From Acinetobacter terrae (GTDB lineage: Bacteria > Pseudomonadota > Gammaproteobacteria > Pseudomonadales > Moraxellaceae): a DNA stretch of 64,000 nucleotides. The stretch is taken from contig NZ_JABERI010000041.1 in NCBI RefSeq assembly GCF_013004375.1, forward strand, positions 1 to 64,000, given 5' to 3'. Each line of letters begins with the position of its first letter. The first letter of the stretch is position 1. Below, one piece after another: positions 45,767 through 56,549 of this stretch. The notes beneath the pieces are model-generated. The model was given only the letters and a program-made list of their open reading frames with translations, did no database searches and had not been told where the DNA came from. The translations under genes and the position numbers were made by a program.

Positions 45767-47360
<1,594 letters not shown>

Positions 47361-47364
<4 letters not shown>

Positions 47365-48746
47365 GCGTTTTCTCCTTCAGTTGCAGCAAGTTCTTTTTCA
47401 GAAGTAATCGCGTCTTTCATCAGATGTAACCAGTGTTCATGCTGAGCAAGATACAAACCTTCATCTTCAGTTTTAATTCCTGAAAGTTTTGGTTTTAAAC
47501 CAATTTCATTGGCTGCATCATCTGGACCTTGAATCCAGTGTTTTGCACCACGGCTCATATCATTCCATTCAAGCGCAATACCGGCATAACCAGCTTGACA
47601 TGCACGGAATTCTTCCAAGTCATCTGGAGTTGCCATACCTGAAGCATTAAAGAAGTCTTCATACTGACGAATACGGCGTGAACGCGCTTCTTTGTCTTCA
47701 CCCACAGGGGCGATACAGTAAATGGTCACTTCAGTCTTAGAGGGAGATAACGGGCGCAGTACACGAATTTGTGAACCGAACTGATCCATGAAATATACGT
47801 TTGGATAAATACAAAGGTTACGAGAACGCTCGATCATCCATTTCGCCATCGCAGCACCGAATTTCTCGGTATATTCTTCTGCTTTAGGGAAGTTTGGACG
47901 GTCTTCAGGGTTCGCCCATTGTGTCCAAAGTAGCATGTGACCATTGTCGAAACCGTAAGAGCCACCGCCTTGTTTACCCCAAGAACCTGCACTCATGGCA
48001 CGAATGTTGTCACCCGCTTCTTTTTCCTTACGTTGCTGAGTGGTCGCAGCATAATTCCAGTGAACGGCAGAAACGTGGTAACCATCGGCACCATTTTCGG
48101 CAGTTAACTTCCAGTTACCTTCATAGGTATAAGTCGAAGCACCACGTAAAACTTCAAGACCTTGATCAGACTGATCAACAATCATGTCCATAATTTTAGT
48201 CGCTTCACCAAGGTATTCTTCCAGCGGAGGAACATCCGGGTTTAAGCTGCCAAACAAGAAACCTTTATAGCTTTCAAAACGGGCCACTTTCTTAAGATCG
48301 TGAGAACCGTCTTTGTTAAAGCAGTCTGAATAGCCTGCATCAGAAGGATCTTTTACTTTTAACAATTTACCCGAGTTGTTAAATGTCCAACCGTGGAATG
48401 GGCAAGTATAGGTCGCTTTATTGCCTTTCTTATTGCGACACAATTGTGCGCCACGGTGTGAACAGGCATTAATCATGGCATTCAATTCACCTGCACGGTT
48501 ACGTGCAATGATGATTGGTTGACGGCCAATATAAGTGGTATAGAAATCGTTATTATTCGGAATTTGGCTTTCATGTGCCAGGTAAACCCAATTGCCTTCA
48601 AAGATATATTTCATCTCTAAATCGAATAAGGCCTGATCTGTGAATACTGAACGATGAAGCTTAAATTCACCTGTTTCATAGTTTTCAACAAGTAATTCAT
48701 CAATGCGATCGAGATGGCTGGTGTTAATTACAGGAATACGTGGCAT
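47361..48746 (-). CDS. benA: benzoate 1,2-dioxygenase large subunit BenA
   Basis: 461 aa, the length known for Acinetobacter BenA. It adds O2 to benzoate to give the cis-diol. The Rieske centre is C-x-H-x17-C-x2-H (CSHRGAQLC ... CPFHGWTF), and the mononuclear iron site lies in [14 protein letters not shown] with a later Asp. The start [14 protein letters not shown] has GGAG upstream; a 7-codon extension is not needed. It follows catA by 81 bases with a hairpin between them. Confidence 0.95.
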
Positions 48747-48781
48747 GTCCGTTCTCCGACTTTCCAAATTTGGGCAAGTCC

Positions 48782-48809
48782 CCGAAATGTCATTAAATTG
48801 ACATCTCGG
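48782..48809 (-). promoter_or_regulatory. intergenic hairpin between catA and benA
   Basis: CCGAGATGTCA / TGACATTTCGG (minus strand), 11 pairs with one mismatch and a 6-base loop. No T-run follows, so it is more likely an RNA stability or processing element, or a partial terminator. Confidence 0.55.
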
Positions 48810-48827
48810 TTCCTTATTATGAGGTCA

Positions 48828-49748
48828 TTAAGCGCTTGCGCGGCGACGTTCAACTTCAGTAGAAGGTGCACCTTCTTTCTCTTGTTGAAGAACCACGTTG
48901 AATTGAATGTGTTTGAAAGGACCTTTCAAGCCACGACGCGCGATTTCAGCTTCATCAGTAACATCAACAGCTTCTGCAACCAAACCTTCACGTGTACCGA
49001 ATGCGAAGTCATCCCAAAGGTATTTGTCACCTTCGATGTTGAACTGCGTAGTTAATTTACGGAAGCCCGGTGCAGAGATGAAATAGTGCACGTGAGCAGG
49101 GCGTTGACCATGACGAGAGATCTGGTTTAATACGCCTTGAAGTGGACCTTCAGGGTTTAAGCCATAACCTACAGGCATGGTGGTAAGCGCAGTGTATTGA
49201 CCTTTTTCGTCTGCAAAGATTGAGCGACGTAGGTTGAAGTGGCTTTGTGACTTATCAAAGAATGAATAGTTACCGTGGCTGTTGGCATGCCATACTTCAA
49301 CTTTAGCACCCGGAACGATGTTGCCATCAGTATCAGTTACTGTACCGTCGATGATAAGCGTCGGGATTTTACCTTCTTCAGAACCATCGTCCATACGTGC
49401 AAAACCAGTTGATTCAGGTGCACCTGCGACATAAAGTGGACCTTCGATCGTACGTGGCGTACCACCGGCTAAACCTGCTTTTACATCTGCTTCATCAGCA
49501 CGTAAGTCAAGGAAATGTTCAAGACCTACTGCAGAACCCATCAATGCAAACTCATCTGCTTTTGCAATGTCGATAATAGTTTCAATACCTTTCCAAACTT
49601 CTGATTGGCTTAAATCTAAGTCTTCAATCGCTTGGAATAAATCTGTAACTAAACGTACCAGTACTTGTTGTACGCGTGCATTTACTGGACCTTCAGAAGT
49701 GTCCACGTTACAAGCTTTAACTACATTTTCAATCGTTTGACGATCCAT
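48828..49748 (-). CDS. catA: catechol 1,2-dioxygenase
   Basis: 306 aa intradiol ring-cleavage enzyme producing cis,cis-muconate. The iron ligands are visible as the Tyr in GPLYVAGAP, the Tyr in MPVGYGLNPEG, and the two His of RPAHVHYF. The N-terminal helical linker domain is present, so it is the full-length type. In A. baylyi catA stands apart from ben, but here it is directly between catC and benA. GGAGTAACAAA precedes the ATG. Confidence 0.95.
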   Translation of the reverse strand: MDRQTIENVVKACNVDTSEGPVNARVQQVLVRLVTDLFQAIEDLDLSQSEVWKGIETIIDIAKADEFALMGSAVGLEHFLDLRADEADVKAGLAGGTPRTIEGPLYVAGAPESTGFARMDDGSEEGKIPTLIIDGTVTDTDGNIVPGAKVEVWHANSHGNYSFFDKSQSHFNLRRSIFADEKGQYTALTTMPVGYGLNPEGPLQGVLNQISRHGQRPAHVHYFISAPGFRKLTTQFNIEGDKYLWDDFAFGTREGLVAEAVDVTDEAEIARRGLKGPFKHIQFNVVLQQEKEGAPSTEVERRRASA

Positions 49749-49855
49749 TTTGTTACTCCTTGGAAGTATGCTTTTGGGTGGCTAGTTTCTCAGTGTTTGC
49801 TTTGAGATCACTGGCTGCCACAGTCCTTGTTAATTACCCTTTGAATGTTGCTTTT

Positions 49856-49886
49856 GCGAAGATGGAGAAGAAGTTCGCCATCTTGC
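49856..49886 (-). promoter_or_regulatory. intergenic hairpin between catC and catA
   Basis: GCAAGATGGCGAA / TTCTCCATCTTCGC (minus strand), about 12 pairs with two mismatches. It lies in the 149-base gap downstream of catC and upstream of catA. The gap may also hold a catA promoter. Confidence 0.45.
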
Positions 49887-49897
49887 ATGTTTGAAAC

Positions 49898-50188
49898 TTA
49901 GCGATCGTCTTCATGAATAGAAGAAGGATGACGGTTCAACGGCATAACTTCAATATTCATATACGGATATAGCGGAAGACCTTGTAAAATATTGTGTAGC
50001 TCTTCATTGCTCTCGACATCAAAAATACTGATGTTTGAGTACTGACCGGTAATGCGCCAGATATGACGCCATTTACCTTGACGCTGTAAATCATGTGAAT
50101 ACGCTTTTTCAACGGCTTTAATTTCGTTGGCCTGTTCAGCTGGCATATCCAGGGGAATATTTACATCCATGCGTACTTGGAAAAGCAT
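49898..50188 (-). CDS. catC: muconolactone delta-isomerase
   Basis: 96 aa from ATG 50188 (MLFQVRMDVNIPLDMPAE), with GGAG 7 bases upstream and matching the known family length. It moves the double bond of muconolactone to give 3-oxoadipate enol-lactone. The WRHIWRITGQYSNISIFDVE stretch is typical of the ferredoxin-like fold. It lies 15 bases after catB. Confidence 0.94.
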   Translation of the reverse strand: MLFQVRMDVNIPLDMPAEQANEIKAVEKAYSHDLQRQGKWRHIWRITGQYSNISIFDVESNEELHNILQGLPLYPYMNIEVMPLNRHPSSIHEDDR

Positions 50189-50203
50189 GTCTAACTCCTT
50201 CAA

Positions 50204-51313
50204 TTACTGACGACGTAAGTTGTCAATTTTGTCTAAATCGAGTTCGATACCTAAACCAGGTACAGTTGGCAGAACCAACTCATAGTTTTGATATTGAAGC
50301 GGTGTTTTTAAAATTTCTTCAGTCAATAGCAGTGGGCCAAATAACTCTGTGCCATAGGCAAGGCTTTCGAAAGTTGAAAACACATGTGCTGAAGCAATCG
50401 TTCCGACCGGACCTTCAAGCATGGTGCCGCCATACAGGTCAATACCTGCAAGTTTGGCAATTTTTCCAACTTCACAACCTTCAATCAGACCACCTGACTG
50501 GGCAATTTTTACTGCAAATACTGATGCACCGTTGTTACGGGCAATCTGATAAGCACTCTGCGGACCGTATAATGATTCATCCGCCATAATGGCAATATCA
50601 AAGCGTCGTGTTAAACGCTGCATTGCATCCAGATTTTCAATCGCACACGGTTGTTCAATCAGGTCGACACCACCATCTTGCAATAACTGAATGCCTTTAA
50701 CCGCTTCAAGTTCTGACCAGGCACGGTTAACATCGACACGAATCGAGATATCTGAACCGAGGGCTTTTTTAATTGCCAGTACATGCTCGACATCCGCTTC
50801 AACAGGGCGCGAACCGATTTTGAGTTTGAATACGTTATGACGTTTCAGCTCAATCATTTTTTTCGCTTCGGCAATGTCTTTCTCGGTATCACCTGAAGCA
50901 AGCACCCAAAGCACTGGCACGCTATCACGCAGACGGCCACCGAGGATTTCGCTCAACGGCAAACCTAGGCGTTGTGCCTGAATATCCAGTAGCGCAGTTT
51001 GAATAGCGCATTTAGCAAAACGGTTACCGTTAATATTACGTTTAAGCGTTTTAATTATTTGAGCGACATTTAGACCTGAAAGTGATTTTAGTAATGGCGC
51101 AAAATATGTTTCAATATTGGTTTTGACGCTTTCCGGACTTTCCTCACCATATCCCAATCCACCAATCGTGGTCGCTTCGCCCCAACCGGTAAAACCATCT
51201 TCAGTCGTGACTTTCACCAACACTAATGTTTGGGTTTGCATGGTTGCCACAGCCATCTTGTGCGGACGGATGGTTGGAATTTCAACAAGCAACGTTTCTA
51301 TGGATTTGTACAT
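50204..51313 (-). CDS. catB: muconate cycloisomerase
   Basis: 369 aa from ATG 51313; a TTG start 5 codons upstream is not needed because GGGAAG serves the ATG. It is an enolase-superfamily enzyme turning cis,cis-muconate into muconolactone. Residues seen: KLKIGSR (catalytic Lys pair), VDVNRAW (Asp metal ligand), EQPCAIENLD, MADESLYGP and AVKIAQSGGL (second Lys). It is the first gene of the minus-strand supercluster, divergent from the LysR regulator. Confidence 0.94.
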   Translation of the reverse strand: MYKSIETLLVEIPTIRPHKMAVATMQTQTLVLVKVTTEDGFTGWGEATTIGGLGYGEESPESVKTNIETYFAPLLKSLSGLNVAQIIKTLKRNINGNRFAKCAIQTALLDIQAQRLGLPLSEILGGRLRDSVPVLWVLASGDTEKDIAEAKKMIELKRHNVFKLKIGSRPVEADVEHVLAIKKALGSDISIRVDVNRAWSELEAVKGIQLLQDGGVDLIEQPCAIENLDAMQRLTRRFDIAIMADESLYGPQSAYQIARNNGASVFAVKIAQSGGLIEGCEVGKIAKLAGIDLYGGTMLEGPVGTIASAHVFSTFESLAYGTELFGPLLLTEEILKTPLQYQNYELVLPTVPGLGIELDLDKIDNLRRQ

Positions 51314-51350
51314 CTTTAAGCTTCCCAATCTTGCTTTGTCTATCTCATGT

Positions 51351-51389
51351 GGTATACCTTAAAAGAATAAATATATACTGTCTAAGATC
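51351..51389. promoter_or_regulatory. tandem LysR-type operator half-sites between catB and its regulator
   Basis: Two ATAC-N7-GNNT type sites lie 21 bases apart, two helical turns: ATAC-N7-GAAT (51354-51368) and ATAC-N7-GATC (51375-51389). BenM and CatM are known to bind ATAC-N7-GTAT, so each site has a conserved left half and a degenerate right half. The first overlaps the palindrome GGTATACC. Confidence 0.55.
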
Positions 51390-51428
51390 AAATTTGCATT
51401 TTATTATGCTTTAAAGGTATGGTTAATT

Positions 51429-52343
51429 ATGGAACTAAGACATTTACGATACTTTGTTGCCGTGGTTGAAGAGCAAAGTTTCACGAAAGCGGCTGAAAAA
51501 CTGTTTATTGCTCAGCCCCCTTTAAGCCGTCAGATACAAAACCTTGAAGCAGAGCTGGGTATCCAGCTTTTTGAGCGTGGAAGCCGACCATTACTGACCA
51601 CTGAAGCGGGTCAGTTCTTTTATCAACACGCTGTTAAACTTTTGTCTAATGCCGAGGAAATTAAGGCCATGACCCAGCGTGTAGGAATGGTCGAAAAAAC
51701 CGTAACTATGGGTTTTGTCGGTTCGCTGCTTTATGGTTTATTGCCTAAAATTGTCTATCTATTCCGTCAACAACAGCCGCATTTAAAAATTGAGCTCATC
51801 GAAATGAGCACCAAAGATCAAATTCAGGCGCTGAAGGAAGGGCGAATTGATGTAGGCTTTGGTCGACTACGAATTTCGGATCCTGCAGTTAGACGGATAC
51901 TTTTACGCGAAGAGCCTTTAATGGTCGCGGTGCATGCCAGTCATCCACTTGCCATGCAAAAGAAGGGCGTCTATCTGACCGATATTGTGGATGAGAACCT
52001 GTTTTTATACCCAAGCCACCCTAAACCTAATTTTTCTACGCAAGTCCGATCGCTTTTTTCGGAATACGGCCTAGATCCAAAAAGTTTAAAAGAGGTACGT
52101 GAAATCCAACTGGCTTTGGGACTTGTTGCCGCAGGTGAAGGGATTTGCGTTGTTCCTGAAAGTGCTAGAACCATTCAGTTATCGCATTTGCACTATATTC
52201 CTTTACTTGATGATGCTGCTGTCAGTCCTATTTTTCTGGCGATACGCAGCATGGATGAAAGTGAAGATATCCGCTCATTATTTGATTGTATTTATCAGGT
52301 TTATGACCTTGAAGCGATTGTTTATGATCGTGCCGTAATTTAA
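51429..52343 (+). CDS. benM: LysR regulator of the ben-cat cluster (BenM/CatM type)
   Basis: 304 aa, beginning MELRHLRYFVAVVEEQSFTK with the classic N-terminal helix-turn-helix. It is close to BenM/CatM. Relative to my recollection of A. baylyi, it keeps Arg160 (RILLR-EEPLMVAVHAS) and the Tyr near residue 292 (QVYDLEA), which in BenM form the secondary benzoate site and are replaced in CatM. That would let one regulator answer both benzoate and muconate. It is divergent from catB, where CatM sits in A. baylyi. No second LysR of this kind is present in the cluster. Confidence 0.85.
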   Translation: MELRHLRYFVAVVEEQSFTKAAEKLFIAQPPLSRQIQNLEAELGIQLFERGSRPLLTTEAGQFFYQHAVKLLSNAEEIKAMTQRVGMVEKTVTMGFVGSLLYGLLPKIVYLFRQQQPHLKIELIEMSTKDQIQALKEGRIDVGFGRLRISDPAVRRILLREEPLMVAVHASHPLAMQKKGVYLTDIVDENLFLYPSHPKPNFSTQVRSLFSEYGLDPKSLKEVREIQLALGLVAAGEGICVVPESARTIQLSHLHYIPLLDDAAVSPIFLAIRSMDESEDIRSLFDCIYQVYDLEAIVYDRAVI

Positions 52344-52410
52344 CAGAGCAAGGTCTCATCTCCCTACAATTTTTAGCATTGTTATCCCCCAAATCAAACC
52401 GTGATTTTTG

Positions 52411-52461
52411 AAATATGCCTACTGATCAAGTTGTCTATATTTGATCAGTAGGCATATTTTT
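52411..52461 (+). terminator. terminator after the LysR regulator
   Basis: Perfect 19-base-pair stem AAATATGCCTACTGATCAA / TTGATCAGTAGGCATATTT with an 11-base loop and T residues at the 3' side. Confidence 0.85.
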
Positions 52462-52524
52462 ATCAGAAAAATAAAGCGCAATAGCGAAAATAAAATGTCA
52501 CAACCGATATCATTCAGTTTTTAG

Positions 52525-52539
52525 ATATCTATAAGGTAT
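52525..52539 (+). promoter_or_regulatory. candidate BenM/CatM site upstream of benK
   Basis: ATAT-N7-GTAT differs by one base from the ATAC-N7-GTAT consensus and lies about 130 bases before the benK start. It suggests the transporter genes are controlled with the catabolic ones. Single sites of this length can occur by chance. Confidence 0.35.
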
Positions 52540-52667
52540 TGTTTTCATTTTTAATAACGCGAGTCTAACTTTTAAGGTATGAATATATATGTAATCGGTT
52601 TTGGACAAAAAAAACACTTTGCCGCATTGTTGCCACAAATCTAAAGATTCATATGCAGGAGCGCAAA

Positions 52668-54041
52668 ATGAATACCAATAAACTGAACATAAATACTTTA
52701 GTGGATGAAGCCAAATTTACTCCTTTTCATTGGGGAGTGCTGATTTGGTGTTTAATGATTATTATTTTCGACGGTTATGATTTAGTCATTTATGGCGTCG
52801 TATTACCTATTTTAATGCAGGAGTGGGCACTCAGTTCAGTACAAGCCGGATTGCTGGCCAGTACCGCTCTGTTCGGCATGATGTTTGGTGCCATGAGTTT
52901 TGGTACCCTCTCAGACAAGCTGGGTCGCAAAAAAACCATCATGATCTGTATTGCCATTTTTAGCGGTTTTACTTTCATGGGCGCATTTGCAAGCACACCG
53001 ACTGAATTTGGCATATTACGATTCTTGGCTGGGCTGGGTATTGGCGGAGTAATGCCAAACGTGGTTGCGCTGATGACTGAATATGCACCTAAACGTATTC
53101 GCAGCACCTTGGTTGCCATTATGTTTAGTGGCTATGCTATTGGTGGTATGGCTTCAGCACTCTTGGGCGCATGGCTAGTAGCAGACCATGGCTGGAAAAT
53201 CATGTTCTATATCGCCAGTATTCCTTTGTTTACCTTACCGTTAATTTGGAAATATCTCCCAGAATCCCTGATGTTTTTGACCAAAAAGGGTGAAACAGAA
53301 AAGACGCGTGCAATTGTGAAAAAAATTGCACCTGAACAAGAGATTGGTCCAGAAACGACTTTTGTTCTGAATGAACCTACTGTTGGTGATGATGCACCAT
53401 TACGCGCTTTATTTCAGCAAGGCCGTATGTTCAGTACCTTAATGTTTTGGGCAGCATTCTTTATGTGCTTGCTGATGGTTTATGCATTAGGCAGCTGGTT
53501 GCCAAAACTGATGATTCAGGCCGGCTATTCATTGGGTGCAAGTCTCATGTTCCTGTTTGCCCTGAATATTGGCGGCATGATCGGCGCAATTGGTGGCGGT
53601 GTTTTAGCGGATCGATTCCATTTAAAACCGGTACTCAGCATTATGTTTACTGTCGGAGCGATTGCCTTAATCTTGCTTGGCTTTAACAGCCCACAAGCGG
53701 TGCTATATGTTCTGATTGCGATTGCTGGCGCAGCAACCATCGGCTCACAGATTCTGCTTTATACCTTTGTTGCACAATTTTACCCAACTGCAGTTCGCTC
53801 GACAGGTATGGGCTGGGCATCAGGAATTGGACGAATTGGTGCCATTGTTGGGCCTGTCTTAACCGGCACCTTACTCACTTTTGAATTACCCCATCAAATA
53901 AACTTTTTGGCCATCGCTATTCCAGGAATTATTGCCGCTCTCGCCATTTATCTGGTCAATTTAAAAGTGTCTGTCGATGGTCAATCCCGTACAGCACATG
54001 AGGTTAACCCTACATCAATTACGCGAAAATTAACCCAATAA
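52668..54041 (+). CDS. benK: benzoate:H+ symporter, MFS (BenK)
   Basis: 457 aa from ATG 52668, with GGAG 8 bases upstream; the in-frame ATG 5 codons earlier overlaps that site. It is an aromatic acid:H+ symporter with 12 membrane segments. The TM1 motif FDGYDLVIYG (two essential Asp in the family), GTLSDKLGRKK loop and FLAGLGIGGVMPNVVALMTE are present. Position next to the ben-cat regulator supports benzoate as substrate. Confidence 0.9.
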   Translation: MNTNKLNINTLVDEAKFTPFHWGVLIWCLMIIIFDGYDLVIYGVVLPILMQEWALSSVQAGLLASTALFGMMFGAMSFGTLSDKLGRKKTIMICIAIFSGFTFMGAFASTPTEFGILRFLAGLGIGGVMPNVVALMTEYAPKRIRSTLVAIMFSGYAIGGMASALLGAWLVADHGWKIMFYIASIPLFTLPLIWKYLPESLMFLTKKGETEKTRAIVKKIAPEQEIGPETTFVLNEPTVGDDAPLRALFQQGRMFSTLMFWAAFFMCLLMVYALGSWLPKLMIQAGYSLGASLMFLFALNIGGMIGAIGGGVLADRFHLKPVLSIMFTVGAIALILLGFNSPQAVLYVLIAIAGAATIGSQILLYTFVAQFYPTAVRSTGMGWASGIGRIGAIVGPVLTGTLLTFELPHQINFLAIAIPGIIAALAIYLVNLKVSVDGQSRTAHEVNPTSITRKLTQ

Positions 54042-54149
54042 TTTCTTATCATTTTCAATTAAGACAATAGTCTAAGTGAAATAGATTGCCATCGTAGTAG
54101 CGAAAATCTATTGCTAATATTTGATCGAACAACAACAAGTGAGTTTAGG

Positions 54150-55466
54150 ATGAACACCACGCAACCAACAATGAAACGTACGCTCATGATGAGCATGATT
54201 GCCCTAAGTGTAGGGGGAGTCAGCGTAGCGGCCCAAGCCCAAACCCAACAGCAGAAAGAAATTGAACAGCTCAGACAGGAAGTTCAAGCTTTGCGCAACC
54301 TGGTTGAACAGCAAAAAGTACAGACAGCACAGACTGCAACTGCTATTGCAGCGGTTCAACGCCCAGCGCCTGTGGCTACAGCAACCCCTGTACTGAAAAC
54401 TGCCAAAGGTGCCGAGTTTAATCTGTATGGTAATGTCCGTGCAGATGCATCCTATCAAGTGGAAGGCACGAGCAGAGATTTGCCCTATAACCACATTAAT
54501 GCTGTTGCATTAAAGGGAAATAGTGAAAACAGTGACCGTTTAAGATCGACTTTAGCGGCAACACGTTTAGGTTTAGATTTTAAAACTCAAGCTGCTGAGC
54601 AAGAGGTCAAGGGTAAAATTGAAGTCGACTTCTTGGGTGGAGCCAACTTTGATAATCTGCGTATTCGTCATGCTTATTTAAATTATGGTAACTGGCTGAT
54701 AGGGCAAACCTGGTCAAATTTTGCAGTACCTGACTATATGCCAGAAACGATTGATGCCTTGGCTTTTGTGGGTGGTGCAGTGAAACGTACGCCACAAGTA
54801 CGCCATACCACTAAGTTTAGCCCACAAACTAATTTGGTTGTTGCAGCAGAAGACCCGAAAGATGGTACGGTAAATCAGCGTTTACCTGCTTTAACTGCAC
54901 GTTTAAACCACCAGTTTGCCGACAATTTCAACATCAGTGCACGTGCCATGGGGCATGAAAAACGCATCAATAATGATGAAGAAATGGCATGGGGTGTAGG
55001 TGTAGGTGCCAAGTATGATGTGGTGCCAGGAACAACCCTAAAAGCCGATTATTACCATGTCAAAGGAGATAGCAGTTTTGTTTCCTTTACCAATAGTGGT
55101 GTAGCGGTTACTAATCTTAATAATGGGGCAATTACAGCAAATAGCCGTATTGCTGCTCAAAGTGAGTTTGATTCGATTACTGTAGGTTTGACCCAACAGT
55201 TTAATGAAAAACTACGCGGTACTTTGGGATATGGTTATATGACTTTTGATGAAGATCAAAACTATATTGATGCTCTTGCAGATAAAACCAAAGCCAACAA
55301 AGAACTTTGGCAGGCATGGGCAAATATTTTCTATAGTCCAACCAAGCCTTTAAGTTTTGGTCTGGAATATGTCTATGGTGAACGTGAAGCATTTGGTGCT
55401 GCACCAAATGGTAGCAAGACTGGTGAAGACAACCGCCTGAATGCTGTAGCGATCTATAACTTTTAA
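54150..55466 (+). CDS. benP: DcaP-like outer membrane porin (BenP-like)
   Basis: 438 aa from ATG 54150, as the following residues give a signal peptide ending AAQAQ. After it comes a coiled-coil segment (EIEQLRQEVQALRNLVEQQK), then a beta-barrel with the final Phe typical of outer membrane proteins (AVAIYNF). This is the DcaP trimeric porin layout. In A. baylyi benP, near benK, encodes a putative porin for benzoate entry. A 13-codon N-terminal extension is possible but would spoil the signal peptide. Confidence 0.85.
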   Translation: MNTTQPTMKRTLMMSMIALSVGGVSVAAQAQTQQQKEIEQLRQEVQALRNLVEQQKVQTAQTATAIAAVQRPAPVATATPVLKTAKGAEFNLYGNVRADASYQVEGTSRDLPYNHINAVALKGNSENSDRLRSTLAATRLGLDFKTQAAEQEVKGKIEVDFLGGANFDNLRIRHAYLNYGNWLIGQTWSNFAVPDYMPETIDALAFVGGAVKRTPQVRHTTKFSPQTNLVVAAEDPKDGTVNQRLPALTARLNHQFADNFNISARAMGHEKRINNDEEMAWGVGVGAKYDVVPGTTLKADYYHVKGDSSFVSFTNSGVAVTNLNNGAITANSRIAAQSEFDSITVGLTQQFNEKLRGTLGYGYMTFDEDQNYIDALADKTKANKELWQAWANIFYSPTKPLSFGLEYVYGEREAFGAAPNGSKTGEDNRLNAVAIYNF

Positions 55467-55484
55467 TCTTCTATAACTATTAAT

Positions 55485-55518
55485 AAAAAAGCCTTCATTT
55501 AAAAATGGAGGCTTTTTT
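55485..55518. terminator. bidirectional terminator after the porin gene
   Basis: AAAAAAGCCTTCATTT / AAATGGAGGCTTTTTT, one wobble, between converging benP-like and DUF4198 genes. Confidence 0.88.
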
Positions 55519-55556
55519 ATATGAATCATTTTTTAGATTTTATCTATCCAACAACG

Positions 55557-56444
55557 TTATTCTGTGACTTCAACCGTTAAACCATAAGTAAAGTTTTCTG
55601 TTGCCGGTTTTTGAGTGGCATCAGCATTGGCTTCTGGATAAGACGTGGTAATTAAATAAATACCTGCTTGATCTAATTTAATATCTACTTCGCCTTTAGC
55701 ATTAGTTTTTACATGGGGCTGTTCACGTTTTGCATTTGGCTCGTAACTGCTGGCACCTTTAAACACATCAATTTCAAGGTTAGGAACAGGTTTGCCATTC
55801 ATTAAAACCTGTGCTTTTAATGATTCTCCTGCATATAACTCATTTGGATGAGTCAGTAACTTGAACTCAAAACCTTTCTTGCTTGGTGCTGAAAGCGCAG
55901 AAGGTTTGCCTTTAGTCACATAACTTTCCGCAATAAAGTAGTTAGTCACTTCAAGTATGTTCGCATTTGCAGGCACTTGATCCGCTGCAATCACGCGTGG
56001 TGGTTGATTATTGACAGGTACTTTTTGTGTGCTTGCTGTTTCAACAGATTTAGCTGCAGGCGCTTGCATCGGAGCACGAACAGGACGAACGCGTAACCAG
56101 CGACCATCAACTAGGGCATATTTACCACTATTACCCAGCGCATCTTGAGTACGAATCCGGTAAGTACCTTCTTGAGGTAAATCAAATTCTGCAACATTAA
56201 AGCGTTTTAATGATGCTGCTGCATTTATCGGTTTTTGTTGGCCATCAGGTTCGGTAACAATATACGTGGTTTTAAAATTATTCCCCGCAACGAAAAACTT
56301 CTCGACTGTAATCGCACTTTGGAAACTAATACTTTGCGCTGCTTTGGTATCAAATACTTCAGGAAGCAGAAAAGGGCTCATGGTATGAGCATGACTCAGT
56401 ACGGGTAGAGAGGTGAGTAAAGCAATTTTTAACCAGTTATTCAT
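55557..56444 (-). CDS. DUF4198 periplasmic protein
   Basis: 295 aa with a signal peptide (cleavage near LSHAHT). The DUF4198 fold is recognisable: HTMSPFLLPEVFDTKAAQSI at the start and the Ig-like C-terminal YAGESLKAQVLMNGKPVPNL with TNAKGEVDIKLDQAGIYLIT. Members sit in metal-uptake and periplasmic redox loci. GGAG precedes the ATG and a Fur box lies upstream. It is divergent from the ApbE gene and shares its control region. Confidence 0.88.
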   Translation of the reverse strand: MNNWLKIALLTSLPVLSHAHTMSPFLLPEVFDTKAAQSISFQSAITVEKFFVAGNNFKTTYIVTEPDGQQKPINAAASLKRFNVAEFDLPQEGTYRIRTQDALGNSGKYALVDGRWLRVRPVRAPMQAPAAKSVETASTQKVPVNNQPPRVIAADQVPANANILEVTNYFIAESYVTKGKPSALSAPSKKGFEFKLLTHPNELYAGESLKAQVLMNGKPVPNLEIDVFKGASSYEPNAKREQPHVKTNAKGEVDIKLDQAGIYLITTSYPEANADATQKPATENFTYGLTVEVTE

Positions 56445-56493
56445 TGTTAGCTACTCCAGATCAACTTTATTTAATAGAATGACCGTAATCTAC

Positions 56494-56522
56494 TTGATAA
56501 TTACTATCATTATCAATAGTAT
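56494..56522. promoter_or_regulatory. Fur box within divergent promoters
   Basis: GATAATTACTATCATTATC (56496-56514) matches 16 of 19 positions of the Fur consensus. On the plus strand it overlaps TTGATA (56494-56499), a 17-base spacer and TAGTAT (56517-56522). On the minus strand a similar TTGATA / TAGATT pair points the other way. Iron-bound Fur would shut off both genes. Confidence 0.85.
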
Positions 56523-56549
56523 TCATTAAAAATAATCTGGAGAATCAGC

